Shown in pieces: positions 34,872 through 43,316 of a stretch of DNA of 64,000 nucleotides. The notes under the pieces are model-generated. The model did no database searches and had not been told where the DNA came from. It saw only the letters and a program-made list of their open reading frames with translations. Source of the DNA: Mycolicibacter engbaekii (GTDB lineage Bacteria; Actinomycetota; Actinomycetes; Mycobacteriales; Mycobacteriaceae); contig NZ_LQOT01000014.1 of assembly GCF_002101585.1 (NCBI RefSeq), positions 30,925 through 94,924 on the forward strand, read 5' to 3'. The position numbers were made by a program, and so were the translations under genes. Every line of letters begins with the position of its first letter. Position 1 is the first letter of the stretch.

Positions 34872-36460
34872 TTATTGCCACCTGCTTTCGGCGGAGCGGG
34901 CTCGGCCGCGGTGGAGAAGGACACGGAAACGGCATTGCCGCGCGCGACCGGGCCGAGCAAGAGCTGGGTCGCCACCGACGCCGGCCCGCCCTGGCCGGTG
35001 AGCAGGCCGAGCTGGTTGCGTTCGGTCTGACTGCCGACGGGACCCACGTTGCCTCCGTAGGAAGCTGGAGCCACCGGCGGAGCCGGCTGCCACTCCGGTG
35101 CATGGGGTTGTACCGGAATGGGCGGGCTCGGTGGGGGCGGGGGAGCCGGGTCCAACGGGTCAGCGGTGCCGGGAACACGCGGGAACGGCCCGGTCCACCA
35201 CGGCAGCGGCGGGTTGGTGTCCACCAGGCTGCGATCCGGGTTGACCACGGGCGGTCCGACCGCATGCAGGTTTCCATCGGAGCCGATCTCAGTACCGGGC
35301 GGGGGTTCCAGGCCGGCGGGGAAGCGGTAGTTCTGCGGCAGCAGATTCTCCGGCAGTTCCGGCCGCACCGAGATCATCGGCGCGGTGAAGCAGCTCGGGC
35401 CCTTGAGTTCGCCGTACTGCGGGCAGTCGGCCCTGGTGTAGGTGTGCAGCGGGGTGAACGACAGGTTGGCCCGCATGTTCTTGGTAATCAACTTGGGGTG
35501 GTAGAGCTGCTCGAAGAATTTGTCGCTGAGCCCGTTGACCCGCTTGAAGATCGGGACGAACTTGTCGGCGTTGTTGGCCAGCACGCCCACCACCGGCGTG
35601 AAGTCGTGGGTGATCTGAATGAGCTGGTCGATGTGGTTGTCGAACGCCTCGCGGGTGACGCCCACGGTGTGCTGACCACCGGTGACCAGCGAGGCCAGCT
35701 CGGCGCGCTTCTCGGCGAATGCCCGCATCGGTTCGACGGCCTGCTGCAGTGCGTCGACCAGGTCGGGCGCGGTGGACTGCAGGCCGTGGGTGGCCTCCAG
35801 CAGCGCCGAGATGGTGGACGGTCCCGGCTCGGTGGCGACGATGCCGTTGAGCTGATCCAGCAGGCGGGACATGTGCGCACCGGCGTTGAGCAGCTTGACG
35901 CGCCGGTTGTCGGTCGCCGCGCCGACCGCGGCCAGGATGCCCAGACTGTGGTCTTCGCGCCCGCGACCGGTGGCCGCCAGAATGTCGCGCAGCTTGGAGA
36001 CCGTGGTCTGGAAGATCACCGTGGACAACTCGCCGTCCTCGGCGATGTGGGCGCCGTCGCGGATCGTGGGTCCGCCTTCCCCGGAGTCCACCAGCTGGAT
36101 GGATGACACGGCGAAGACGTTGGACGGCACAACTCGCGCCGTCACCGAGTTCGGGATGTCCTTGGCGTAATCGGGCTTGAGGTTGATGTGGACGTAGTTG
36201 GGTTTGCCGTAGGCGGCCGGGATCACGTCGGTGACGCTGCCGACCAGCAGCCCGTGGTACTTGACGTCGGACTGGGCCGGCAGGCCGTCGCCGACGTTCA
36301 TCAAGTCGGCGACCACCCGCACGTAGGAGTTGAGCATGCCGGTGGACTTGGCCAGCAGGCCCGCCGTGGTCATGGCGATCACCAGCAGGACGGCGATCCC
36401 GGCACCCAGCAGCTGCTGGTCGGAAGGTCCGCGTCCGTCGGTATCCAGCGAATTGGCCAT
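34868..36460 (-). CDS. Mce family protein, A position, with long Pro-rich tail
   Basis: A 530-residue Mce protein, first of the six in the second operon. Anchor about residues 18-38, MlaD domain about 48-125 (AQSDVKYHGLLVGSVTDV; VVPSNVFAVSSIQLVD), helical body to about 330, then FTPLHTYTRADCPQYGELKG and from about residue 415 a Pro-rich tail of some 115 residues. It is much longer than Mce1A (406) and differs throughout. GGAGG lies 5 bases before the ATG. I cannot place it in mce1-mce4; it belongs to one of the groups found in non-tuberculous mycobacteria. Confidence 0.88.
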   Translation of the reverse strand: MANSLDTDGRGPSDQQLLGAGIAVLLVIAMTTAGLLAKSTGMLNSYVRVVADLMNVGDGLPAQSDVKYHGLLVGSVTDVIPAAYGKPNYVHINLKPDYAKDIPNSVTARVVPSNVFAVSSIQLVDSGEGGPTIRDGAHIAEDGELSTVIFQTTVSKLRDILAATGRGREDHSLGILAAVGAATDNRRVKLLNAGAHMSRLLDQLNGIVATEPGPSTISALLEATHGLQSTAPDLVDALQQAVEPMRAFAEKRAELASLVTGGQHTVGVTREAFDNHIDQLIQITHDFTPVVGVLANNADKFVPIFKRVNGLSDKFFEQLYHPKLITKNMRANLSFTPLHTYTRADCPQYGELKGPSCFTAPMISVRPELPENLLPQNYRFPAGLEPPPGTEIGSDGNLHAVGPPVVNPDRSLVDTNPPLPWWTGPFPRVPGTADPLDPAPPPPPSPPIPVQPHAPEWQPAPPVAPASYGGNVGPVGSQTERNQLGLLTGQGGPASVATQLLLGPVARGNAVSVSFSTAAEPAPPKAGGNK

Positions 36461-36461
36461 C

Positions 36462-37319
36462 TCAGCCTCCGAACCTTGCGCCGGCGTCGATGCTCCACAG
36501 GGCCATCGTCAGCAGCATGTTGACCATGATCACGACCGTGATGCTGGCACGCATGGCACGACCGGCGGCCACCCCGACGCCCTCGGGTCCGCCGGAGGCG
36601 TAGAAGCCGTAGTAGCACTGCACGGTCGAGGCCAGCCAGACGAACACCACGCACTTGAGCACCGAGTACAAGATGTCCTGGCCGCTGAGCATCATCGTGA
36701 AGTAGTGCAGGTAGGGGCCTATCGAACCGCCGCCGATCAGGCCGGTGACCAGTTGGCAGGTGAGGTAGGTGATCGCCAGGCAGGCGACGTAGAGCGGGAT
36801 CACGGCGATGGTGGCGGCCAGCAGTCGGGTGGTGACCAGGAACGGGATGGGCCGGATCGCGATCGATTCGAGCGCGTCGATCTCCTCGGAGATCCGCATG
36901 GCGCCCAGTTGCGCGGTGAAGCGGCAGCCGGCCTGCATCGCGAATGCAAGCGACGCCATGATCGGCGCCAGCTCGCGGGTATTGACCAGCGACGAGATGA
37001 TGCCGGTGGCCGGCCCAAGTCCCAGCAGGTTCAGGAAGTTGTAGCCCTCGATCGCCACCAGCGCACCGGCGGTGAATCCGAGCACCACGGCAACGCCGGC
37101 GGTGCCTCCACCGACCACGATGGATCCGTTGCCCCAGGAGATGTCGGAGAGCAGCCGCAGGAACTCCTTGCGGTAATGGCGCAGCACGGTGGGCAGACCG
37201 GCTGCCGCGCGGCCGAAGAACACCAGCATGTGACCGAGCCGGATGGTCGGCTCCGAGACGATTTGGTACAGGCGCACCCATGGGCGCGCGAATGCCGGGA
37301 CATAGGTAGAGGCGCTCAT
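36462..37319 (-). CDS. YrbE/MlaE-type permease, B position, second mce operon
   Basis: A 285-residue permease with five or six membrane segments. The coupling loop MRISEEIDALESIAIRPIPF replaces the usual EVMGI with ESIAI. YYGFYASGGPEGVG lies near the C-terminus. The start at 37319 follows the upstream stop directly; a frame to 37361 would lie inside the previous gene. It stops one base before the A-position mce gene. Confidence 0.9.
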   Translation of the reverse strand: MSASTYVPAFARPWVRLYQIVSEPTIRLGHMLVFFGRAAAGLPTVLRHYRKEFLRLLSDISWGNGSIVVGGGTAGVAVVLGFTAGALVAIEGYNFLNLLGLGPATGIISSLVNTRELAPIMASLAFAMQAGCRFTAQLGAMRISEEIDALESIAIRPIPFLVTTRLLAATIAVIPLYVACLAITYLTCQLVTGLIGGGSIGPYLHYFTMMLSGQDILYSVLKCVVFVWLASTVQCYYGFYASGGPEGVGVAAGRAMRASITVVIMVNMLLTMALWSIDAGARFGG

Positions 37320-37320
37320 G

Positions 37321-38190
37321 TCACAGGCCCGTCCGCGGGAACAGCACGTTGTAGAGCTCACTGATGGCGACGTTGACGATCATCAGAACGAGGATCGACT
37401 CGACCACCGAAGCGTTCACCGAATTGGCGACGCCGGCCGGCCCGCCGCGAGTGGACAGCCCCTTCTGGCAGGAGACCACCGCCACGATCGCGCCGTAGAT
37501 CACGGCTTTGATCAGCGCGACGATCATGTCGCCGGTGGTGGCGAACGAGGAGAAGGTGGCCACGAAGCTGCCGGGCGCGCCCTTTTGGAAATACACGTTG
37601 AACAGGTAGCTGGCCAAAAAGCCCACGAAACAGGTGATTCCGGTCAGCGCGACGCCGATCATGATGGCCGCGGCGAACCGGGGGACCACCAGCCGGCGGA
37701 TCACCGAAACTCCCATCACCTCCATGGCGTCGGTCTCCTCGCGCATGGTGCGCGAACCCAGGTCGGCGGTGATGGCCGAGCCGACGGCGGCGGCCATCAG
37801 CATGGCTGCCACCAATGAGGCGGCCTGCCGGATGACGGCCAGCCCGGCAGCCGCGCCCGCCAATGAGGTTGCGCCGACCTGGTTGGCCAGCAGCGCGAAC
37901 TGAACGGACAGCGTGACGCCGATCGGCAGTGCCACCAGGATCGTCGGCAGCACCGCCGTGTTGGCCATGAACGCGCTCTGCCGGACGAACTCGCCCCACT
38001 GGAAGCGGCCGCCGAACAAGTCGGAGAAGAAGTACTGCACGGTGCGCACCGCCAGCACGCACTGCTCGCCGACGGTGTTCAGGGACGCCAGGGGGTGGCG
38101 GTTGACATAGCCGGCGGTCCAGTCCTGAATGGCGGCCACGCCGTCGAGCGGGGCCGCCTCTGTGAGGTCGCGATTGTCCGGGGGAGTCAT
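37321..38190 (-). CDS. YrbE/MlaE-type permease, A position, second mce operon
   Basis: A 289-residue permease and first gene of the second mce operon. It has a soluble N-terminus of about 45 residues, then the YrbE fold with FGGRFQWGEFVRQSAFMAN and the coupling loop TMREETDAMEVMGVSVIRRL. With its partner it forms the membrane channel; no ATPase gene is present in the window. Upstream lies a 373-base divergent control region. Confidence 0.9.
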   Translation of the reverse strand: MTPPDNRDLTEAAPLDGVAAIQDWTAGYVNRHPLASLNTVGEQCVLAVRTVQYFFSDLFGGRFQWGEFVRQSAFMANTAVLPTILVALPIGVTLSVQFALLANQVGATSLAGAAAGLAVIRQAASLVAAMLMAAAVGSAITADLGSRTMREETDAMEVMGVSVIRRLVVPRFAAAIMIGVALTGITCFVGFLASYLFNVYFQKGAPGSFVATFSSFATTGDMIVALIKAVIYGAIVAVVSCQKGLSTRGGPAGVANSVNASVVESILVLMIVNVAISELYNVLFPRTGL

Positions 38191-38563
38191 CGATCGCCGT
38201 TCGGGGTCGTGAGATCACCGTGGGTAGCCGATCGCGCGCGCGGCTGATGATCCAGGGCAGGCACCATAATCAGGGTTCTTACTCCGCTGTTCGGTTCTTC
38301 GCTTCTCGGACCAACTGGTGGGTTGGCAGAAAGGATACGCATCGCGGCGGTCGGGATAGAGCACATGGGTGTCCGCCGAGTCCTTTCATCCGGACATGAT
38401 GTCGGACACAATGCCCTGGCAAGGGTGCTTCAAGCAACATGACACCTGTTATGGGGGGGTTACTGGTCGGTAGCACCCACTTTCGCGGTTTTGGCGCCCC
38501 CACAAGGGGTTCGATGGCGATACTCTCCGGGACGTACGCAACGAGTGGAAGGGAGTCGGGACA
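38191..38563. promoter_or_regulatory. Divergent control region of the second mce operon
   Basis: This 373-base gap separates the leftward second mce operon from the rightward exported-protein/Mas pair. No convincing gene is inside. Two inverted repeats stand out: CCAAC-TGGTGG-GTTGG at about 38311-38326, and CCGGACAT-G-ATGTCGG at about 38390-38406 (one bulged base). AACA-N7-TGTT at about 38436-38450 is weaker. Either strong repeat could be a regulator site. I could not fix -10/-35 elements. Confidence 0.4.
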
Positions 38564-39178
38564 GTGCCGATACGGGGAGGCTGGACTCAGATCGCGTCCG
38601 CTGTCGCGGGCGTGATGGCAGCGGCCGCCGTGTTGACACCGGGCTCCGCGGCCGCAGACCCGGACACGGCACCGGCGCTGCCGGAGTTCACGCCCGCGCC
38701 CAGCGACTGGTCGCCGCGCATGGACATCTGGCCCTACACGACCTTCACCTATCAGGTGACGCCCGAGATGATCAGCGGCATGTCGGACTCGTGCCAATGG
38801 TTCAACGCGCAGTTCGACCCGCTGATGGGACAGGTCACCGCTTTCAATCGCAACCTTGCCGACCATCGCGACACCTACTCGCAGGTGCAGGCGCAGGCAG
38901 ATGCGGTGGTGGCCAACCTCGACCGCTCGACCGGCTTCCTGGGCCCACGACTGCAGCCGCTGACCATCCGCAACACCCCGGACAACTACGGCCCGTACTC
39001 GCCCGTCTACGGCGGCGAACACCTGACCAAGGTGCTGTTTCAGCTGTCGCAGATCGCCGACAGCATTCGCAAGAAGCAGCCCGCGGGTTTCACCCGCGCC
39101 TACATCGATTCCGCGTTCGGGTGGGGCGATGCCGTGCGGAATTCCGGGGCCTGCATCGGAGCGCCCGCCGTCGGGTAG
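38564..39178 (+). CDS. Exported protein of unknown function
   Basis: A 204-residue protein with a signal peptide (cleavage near Ala31/Asp32, GSAAA-DPD). I do not recognise the mature domain. It has two cysteines (DSCQWF and SGACIG) that could pair, and tyrosine-rich segments (NYGPYSPVYGGEHL). The GTG start follows GGGAG by 8 bases. It lies 57 bases before a Mce-associated gene and is divergent from the second mce operon, so a periplasmic or wall role linked to that transporter is plausible but unproven. Confidence 0.7.
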   Translation: MPIRGGWTQIASAVAGVMAAAAVLTPGSAAADPDTAPALPEFTPAPSDWSPRMDIWPYTTFTYQVTPEMISGMSDSCQWFNAQFDPLMGQVTAFNRNLADHRDTYSQVQAQADAVVANLDRSTGFLGPRLQPLTIRNTPDNYGPYSPVYGGEHLTKVLFQLSQIADSIRKKQPAGFTRAYIDSAFGWGDAVRNSGACIGAPAVG

Positions 39179-39235
39179 GTTCGGGGTGCGTTGCGGCCGG
39201 ACGGCCCGCGCAGCGGACGACGAGAGGTAGTTCAG

Positions 39236-39982
39236 GTGCCGGACCGTGAGGACCAGCAGGCAGCCGACGGCGTCGAACCGGCGGCCGAGAGCGCCGAAGC
39301 CGAGACCGACGCCACGTCTGCTGACTCCGGGTCCGCCGACGCCGCAACTACCGCCGGCGAGTCCACCGACGGTGAGTCCACCGCCGGGGCGGCACAAACG
39401 CCGTCGGCCGATGACGCCAAGGACACCGGCGCCGCCGATGCCACCGAGGACAAGACCGCCGATGCCGCCGATGACAAGGCCGCCGCAGAGCCGGACCGGC
39501 CCAAGGCCGGAGTTCCCCTGCGGCGATGGATCGCTGTGGCGGTGCTGGCACTGGGTGTGATCGGGGCGGCCTACGAGGGCTGGCTGCTGTACGCCCACCA
39601 CCAGCGCAACGTGGCCGCCGCGCAGGCACTGGAGACGGCCGAGAAGTACACCTTGGCGCTCACCAGTGTGGACCCCACGGCGATCGACAAGAACTTCGCC
39701 GAGATCCTCGACGGCGCCACCGGCGAGTTCAAGGACCTCTACAGCACATCCAGTGAGCAGCTTCGCCAACTGCTGATCGACAACAAGGCGATGGCGCACG
39801 GCACGGTCATCGAATCCGCGGTCAAGTCCGCCACCAAGAACAAGGTCGAGGTGCTGCTGTTCGTCGATCAGGCGGTGAGCAACAAAGCCAGCCCACAGGT
39901 GCAGATCGACCGCAGTCGCATCGTGATCACCATGGAAAAGGTGAACGGGCGCTGGCTGGCCGCCAAGGTGGACATGCCCTGA
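39236..39982 (+). CDS. Mce-associated membrane protein, paralogue of the one at 28372
   Basis: A 248-residue Mas protein with an unusually long acidic, Ala/Asp/Thr-rich cytosolic N-terminus (residues 1-95), membrane segment about 98-118 and an exported domain with DGATGEFKDLYSTSSEQLRQ and ITMEKVNGRWLAAKVDMP. These match the gene at 28372-29034 closely, indicating duplication. GAGAGG lies 7 bases before the GTG at 39236. Confidence 0.82.
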   Translation: MPDREDQQAADGVEPAAESAEAETDATSADSGSADAATTAGESTDGESTAGAAQTPSADDAKDTGAADATEDKTADAADDKAAAEPDRPKAGVPLRRWIAVAVLALGVIGAAYEGWLLYAHHQRNVAAAQALETAEKYTLALTSVDPTAIDKNFAEILDGATGEFKDLYSTSSEQLRQLLIDNKAMAHGTVIESAVKSATKNKVEVLLFVDQAVSNKASPQVQIDRSRIVITMEKVNGRWLAAKVDMP

Positions 39983-39993
39983 GTGCGCTGGGT

Positions 39994-40716
39994 TCAGCCG
40001 CCCAGGCGGGCTGTCATCGCCCAGATGAGCACTTCGGCCGCCGTGATCGCGGACAGGCGCTGACCTCCGCCGCCGCTGAAACGGACCGCGTCACCGGCCC
40101 CCAGAGCTCCGGCGCCCTCGAGTTCGGCCCGGCCCAGCGCGACGAACAGATGCGTGTACGGCGCATCGGGTATCTCGATGCGGTCGCCGGGACGCAGGCG
40201 AGCGGCATACAGGGTGGCGCCGGCGTTGCCCACGGAGATCATGGCGTCGGGATCGCGGCCTGAGGCGACCGTAACCAGGCGCCCGCCCGCCAGCGCGTCG
40301 CCGATCTCGCGCTGCTGGTAGGCCGGTTCGCGTCCCGGCGCGTCGGGCATGACCCACATCTGGATGAAATGCACCGGCTCGGAGGCTGATTCGTTGCGCT
40401 CCGAATGCAGGATTCCGGTGCCTGCCGACATGCGCTGTGCCAGACCGGGATGGATGACGCCCGCGTTGCCGATCGAATCGCGATGACTCAACGCACCGGA
40501 CAGCACCCATGTGACGATCTCGGCGTCACGGTGGGGATGGGTGTCGAACCCGGCGGACGGCGCGACGACGTCATCGTTGTTGACCAGCAGCACTCCGTGA
40601 TGGGTGTTGTCCGGGTCGTAGTAGTCGTTGAACGAAAACGAATGCCGCGAAGTCAGCCACGGAGTGCGGGTGGCGGCGCGTTCGGCGGCCCGTCGCACAT
40701 CGAGCAGGCCGGTCAT
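39994..40716 (-). CDS. Pirin-family protein, Rv0181c-like
   Basis: A 240-residue cupin of the pirin family. The metal-binding motif is in DTHPHRDAEIVTWVLSG, followed by the second half MSAGTGILHSERN. Some pirins act as quercetinases, others as regulators; the role here is unknown. ATG 40716 is preferred to an in-frame TTG three codons earlier. It resumes the gene order seen in M. tuberculosis around Rv0181c, recalled from memory. Confidence 0.85.
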   Translation of the reverse strand: MTGLLDVRRAAERAATRTPWLTSRHSFSFNDYYDPDNTHHGVLLVNNDDVVAPSAGFDTHPHRDAEIVTWVLSGALSHRDSIGNAGVIHPGLAQRMSAGTGILHSERNESASEPVHFIQMWVMPDAPGREPAYQQREIGDALAGGRLVTVASGRDPDAMISVGNAGATLYAARLRPGDRIEIPDAPYTHLFVALGRAELEGAGALGAGDAVRFSGGGGQRLSAITAAEVLIWAMTARLGG

Positions 40717-40797
40717 GGCTCTCAAGGCTAGCGCGCGACCCGGTGGGTGCCGGTAGTCTCACTCCCAACCGCCGAGGTGATACGGAGGTGGGAGGCG

Positions 40798-40845
40798 ATG
40801 TCGGTTGACGTCGGAGCCGCGGCTGCCGCCGGTGGTTCCGCGTGA
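40798..40845 (+). CDS. Possible 15-residue leader peptide upstream of DUF1023 gene
   Basis: An ATG with GGGAGG immediately upstream opens a 15-codon frame (MSVDVGAAAAAGGSA) whose TGA overlaps the GTG of the hydrolase gene as GTGA. The ribosome site serves this frame rather than the hydrolase. It may couple translation, or be the remnant of a longer upstream gene. Confidence 0.4.
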   Translation: MSVDVGAAAAAGGSA

Positions 40846-42755
40846 GTCGTCCCGCCCTGGCGCACCTGCAGATCGGCGATCTCATCGGACAGGCCGGCGG
40901 TGACCCGTGGGCGATCGATGACAGCCTGCAGGCCGGCAGCCCCACCCAGATCAACTTCCTGGCCAAGGCCTTTCACTCCGCTGCCGGCTCGGCCACCGCC
41001 GCCGAAGAGGCCTTCCAAACCGCCCAGGAACACTTCACGCAGTACAACCGTGAAAACGGCGAGCAACCCATCAACGACGGGGCCGAAGTCCAGCGCGTCA
41101 AAGACGGCCTGCACGCCACCAACGCGCAACTCGGCCAGATCGCCGCCGACCTGGGCGTCATCGCCGCAACCCTGGCCCAAGCGCGCGCCGCATCCCAGGC
41201 CAACATCACCGCGCTCAACGCCAACCTGATCGTCCTGGACGCCCGCATCGGGCAGTACCTGGAACTGGAGAGCCAGGGCCACGACTACGCCACCGAGATC
41301 GCCCAGTGCCGCCGGCTGGCCCAGGACGACACCGCGACCGCCCTGCACAACGGCACCGTCATCCGCACCACCTACGCCAAAACGCTGCAGCAGGGCCTGA
41401 CGAACCTGCGGGAGAAGGGCGGCTACGACGCCGCCGACGCCCTGGACGGGTTCGACGCGGATGCTCCGGCGCCGCCTCCGGGACCGGTGCCTGAGGATCC
41501 GAAGCAGTTCCACGACTTCTGGAACAGCCTGACGCCCGGACAGAAGGAGTGGCTCTACAACTCCGACAACAACATCGGCAACCATCCGGGGATGCCCTGT
41601 GACCCGCCGGACGGTCTGGGCTACGACCACTACAACAGGCGGCACCTGGCCGAGGAACTCGAGCGCGCACAGTCCGCCGCGGCGCAGGCGCAGGCGTTGG
41701 GGAACCAGCACCCGGACTGGGCCGCCGGCGAGAACATTCCGCGTCCCAATAAGCCGGGTGCGATATTCGACGACCGGGTGGCCTACGAAAACTGGCAGCG
41801 CCAGTTCGACGCCGCGCGCGATGGCTCGAAGTATCTGCCTGATCTGAAGGCCGTGGATTCGGCTGTCCGTGCCAGCCCGGACCGCAAGCTGATGCTGTTG
41901 GACACCGAAAGTGGCACACAGGCCCGTGCCGCCATCGCGGTCGGAGACCCGGATAAGGCCACCCACGTGTCGGTCACCGCCCCCGGGCTCAACACCACGG
42001 TGCACGGCAGCATCGGGGGAATGACCGAAGAGGCGACCAACCTCAGACGGGAAGCATTGCGGCAATTGCGGTTCGAGCCGGGACATGAGGGCGACACCGT
42101 TTCGGCAATCGCCTGGATCGGGTACGACCCGCCACAGGTTCCCGGTTTTGATGAAAAGACTGCGTCGCTGTCCGGAATCTGGGGAGTTACCCACGACGAC
42201 CTCGCCAGGGCCGGAGCCCACGACCTGGCCCGCTTCTATGACGGGATACAGGCCTCGCACCTCGGCGGCCCCGCTCATCTGACTGCGATCGGGCACTCGT
42301 ACGGCTCGCTGACCACCGGGTTGGCGTTGCAGGAACCCGGCGATCACGGGGTGTCGCGGGCGCTGTTCTACGGGTCCCCTGGAATAGCAGCGTCCACGCC
42401 GGAACAGTTGCAGCTGCCGTCCGGCCAGGTCTATGCGATGCAAACCCCCGACGATCCCATCCAATGGGTCTACGACGCCAGGGCGGTGGGTCAGGGCATT
42501 CCGATTCTGGGCAGCTACCTCAACAACGAGTTCGGTGACTTCGGATCGAACCCGGCGACCAACCCCGAGTTCACCCGCCTGGAAACCGGTGCCACGACGG
42601 TGCCCGACGGCCGTGGTGGCACCATCACCCTGCAAGAGGCTCACGGGCACAGTGACTACCCCCGCTTTCCCGACGGCGGAGGACTTCGGACGACCAACTA
42701 CAACATCGCCGCGGTCCTCGCCGACCTGGGCGACAAGGCGGTTCGAGGAGATTGA
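40842..42755 (+). CDS. DUF1023 alpha/beta hydrolase with helical N-terminal domain
   Basis: A 637-residue protein. Residues 1-210 are predicted helical, with a WXG/ESX-substrate-like look (heptads around AAGSATAAEEAFQTAQEHF). The C-terminal half is a DUF1023 alpha/beta hydrolase with nucleophile Ser486 in GHSYGS and a late histidine (AHGHSDYPRF). The substrate is unknown. There is no signal peptide. The GTG start overlaps a 15-codon leader frame. It is followed directly by a lipoprotein gene. Confidence 0.82.
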   Translation: MSRPALAHLQIGDLIGQAGGDPWAIDDSLQAGSPTQINFLAKAFHSAAGSATAAEEAFQTAQEHFTQYNRENGEQPINDGAEVQRVKDGLHATNAQLGQIAADLGVIAATLAQARAASQANITALNANLIVLDARIGQYLELESQGHDYATEIAQCRRLAQDDTATALHNGTVIRTTYAKTLQQGLTNLREKGGYDAADALDGFDADAPAPPPGPVPEDPKQFHDFWNSLTPGQKEWLYNSDNNIGNHPGMPCDPPDGLGYDHYNRRHLAEELERAQSAAAQAQALGNQHPDWAAGENIPRPNKPGAIFDDRVAYENWQRQFDAARDGSKYLPDLKAVDSAVRASPDRKLMLLDTESGTQARAAIAVGDPDKATHVSVTAPGLNTTVHGSIGGMTEEATNLRREALRQLRFEPGHEGDTVSAIAWIGYDPPQVPGFDEKTASLSGIWGVTHDDLARAGAHDLARFYDGIQASHLGGPAHLTAIGHSYGSLTTGLALQEPGDHGVSRALFYGSPGIAASTPEQLQLPSGQVYAMQTPDDPIQWVYDARAVGQGIPILGSYLNNEFGDFGSNPATNPEFTRLETGATTVPDGRGGTITLQEAHGHSDYPRFPDGGGLRTTNYNIAAVLADLGDKAVRGD

Positions 42756-43312
42756 TGTTTCACCAAGTGTCCCCACCCCAGCCGCGACGATGCCTGTTCG
42801 CTGTCTTGGCCATCGTCGCACTAACCGCAGGATGTCACGTGTCCCAACCGTATGAACCCACTCCGCCCAGCGTCGCCGCCGAGGCCCTGGCCATTCTCAA
42901 GTCGTTGCCGTCGCTTGAGGACACTCAAACCCAGGTAGCCGCCACGATGAATGAAATAACTGCCGCTGCAAAGCAACTCATCCCTTCCATCGTCTGGGAG
43001 ACTCTGGACGAGGGAGATGGTGGAAATTGCGAGCGGCCATACGAGCAAACGGACGGTAAGCGTTACTTCCTGCCGGACGCGGTCGCCCGGGATGTCGACG
43101 TGTCGGAGCAAGCGTGGGTCAAGCTCGAGCAGGCGGCCAAGACGGCAGCCGCAAAGCTGGATGCCACCGAGATTCAGGTGATGCAGGATCAGCCGGGCAA
43201 CCACGACGTCGGGTTCTACGGTCCGACCGGACTTTTCATCAAAGTCGGCTACCGGGGCAACCTCGTGGTCTCGGGTTACACCGGTTGTCGGCTGCCGCAG
43301 GACAAGAAGTGA
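42755..43312 (+). CDS. LppA-like lipoprotein
   Basis: A 185-residue lipoprotein with lipobox LTAGC near residue 27. The mature part has IPSIVWETLDEGDGGNCERPY and a C-terminal SGYTGCRLPQ, resembling the LppA family; the paired cysteines agree. GAGGAG lies 4 bases before the ATG, which overlaps the hydrolase stop. Function unknown; it may sit in the envelope beside the DUF1023 enzyme's product. Confidence 0.65.
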   Translation: MFHQVSPPQPRRCLFAVLAIVALTAGCHVSQPYEPTPPSVAAEALAILKSLPSLEDTQTQVAATMNEITAAAKQLIPSIVWETLDEGDGGNCERPYEQTDGKRYFLPDAVARDVDVSEQAWVKLEQAAKTAAAKLDATEIQVMQDQPGNHDVGFYGPTGLFIKVGYRGNLVVSGYTGCRLPQDKK

Positions 43313-43316
43313 CGGT

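Noticed and set aside
40728..42821. Open frame of almost 700 codons antisense to the DUF1023 hydrolase
   Set aside because: Same cause: the composition is skewed to Val, Gly and Arg with no motif, and it covers a clear hydrolase gene.
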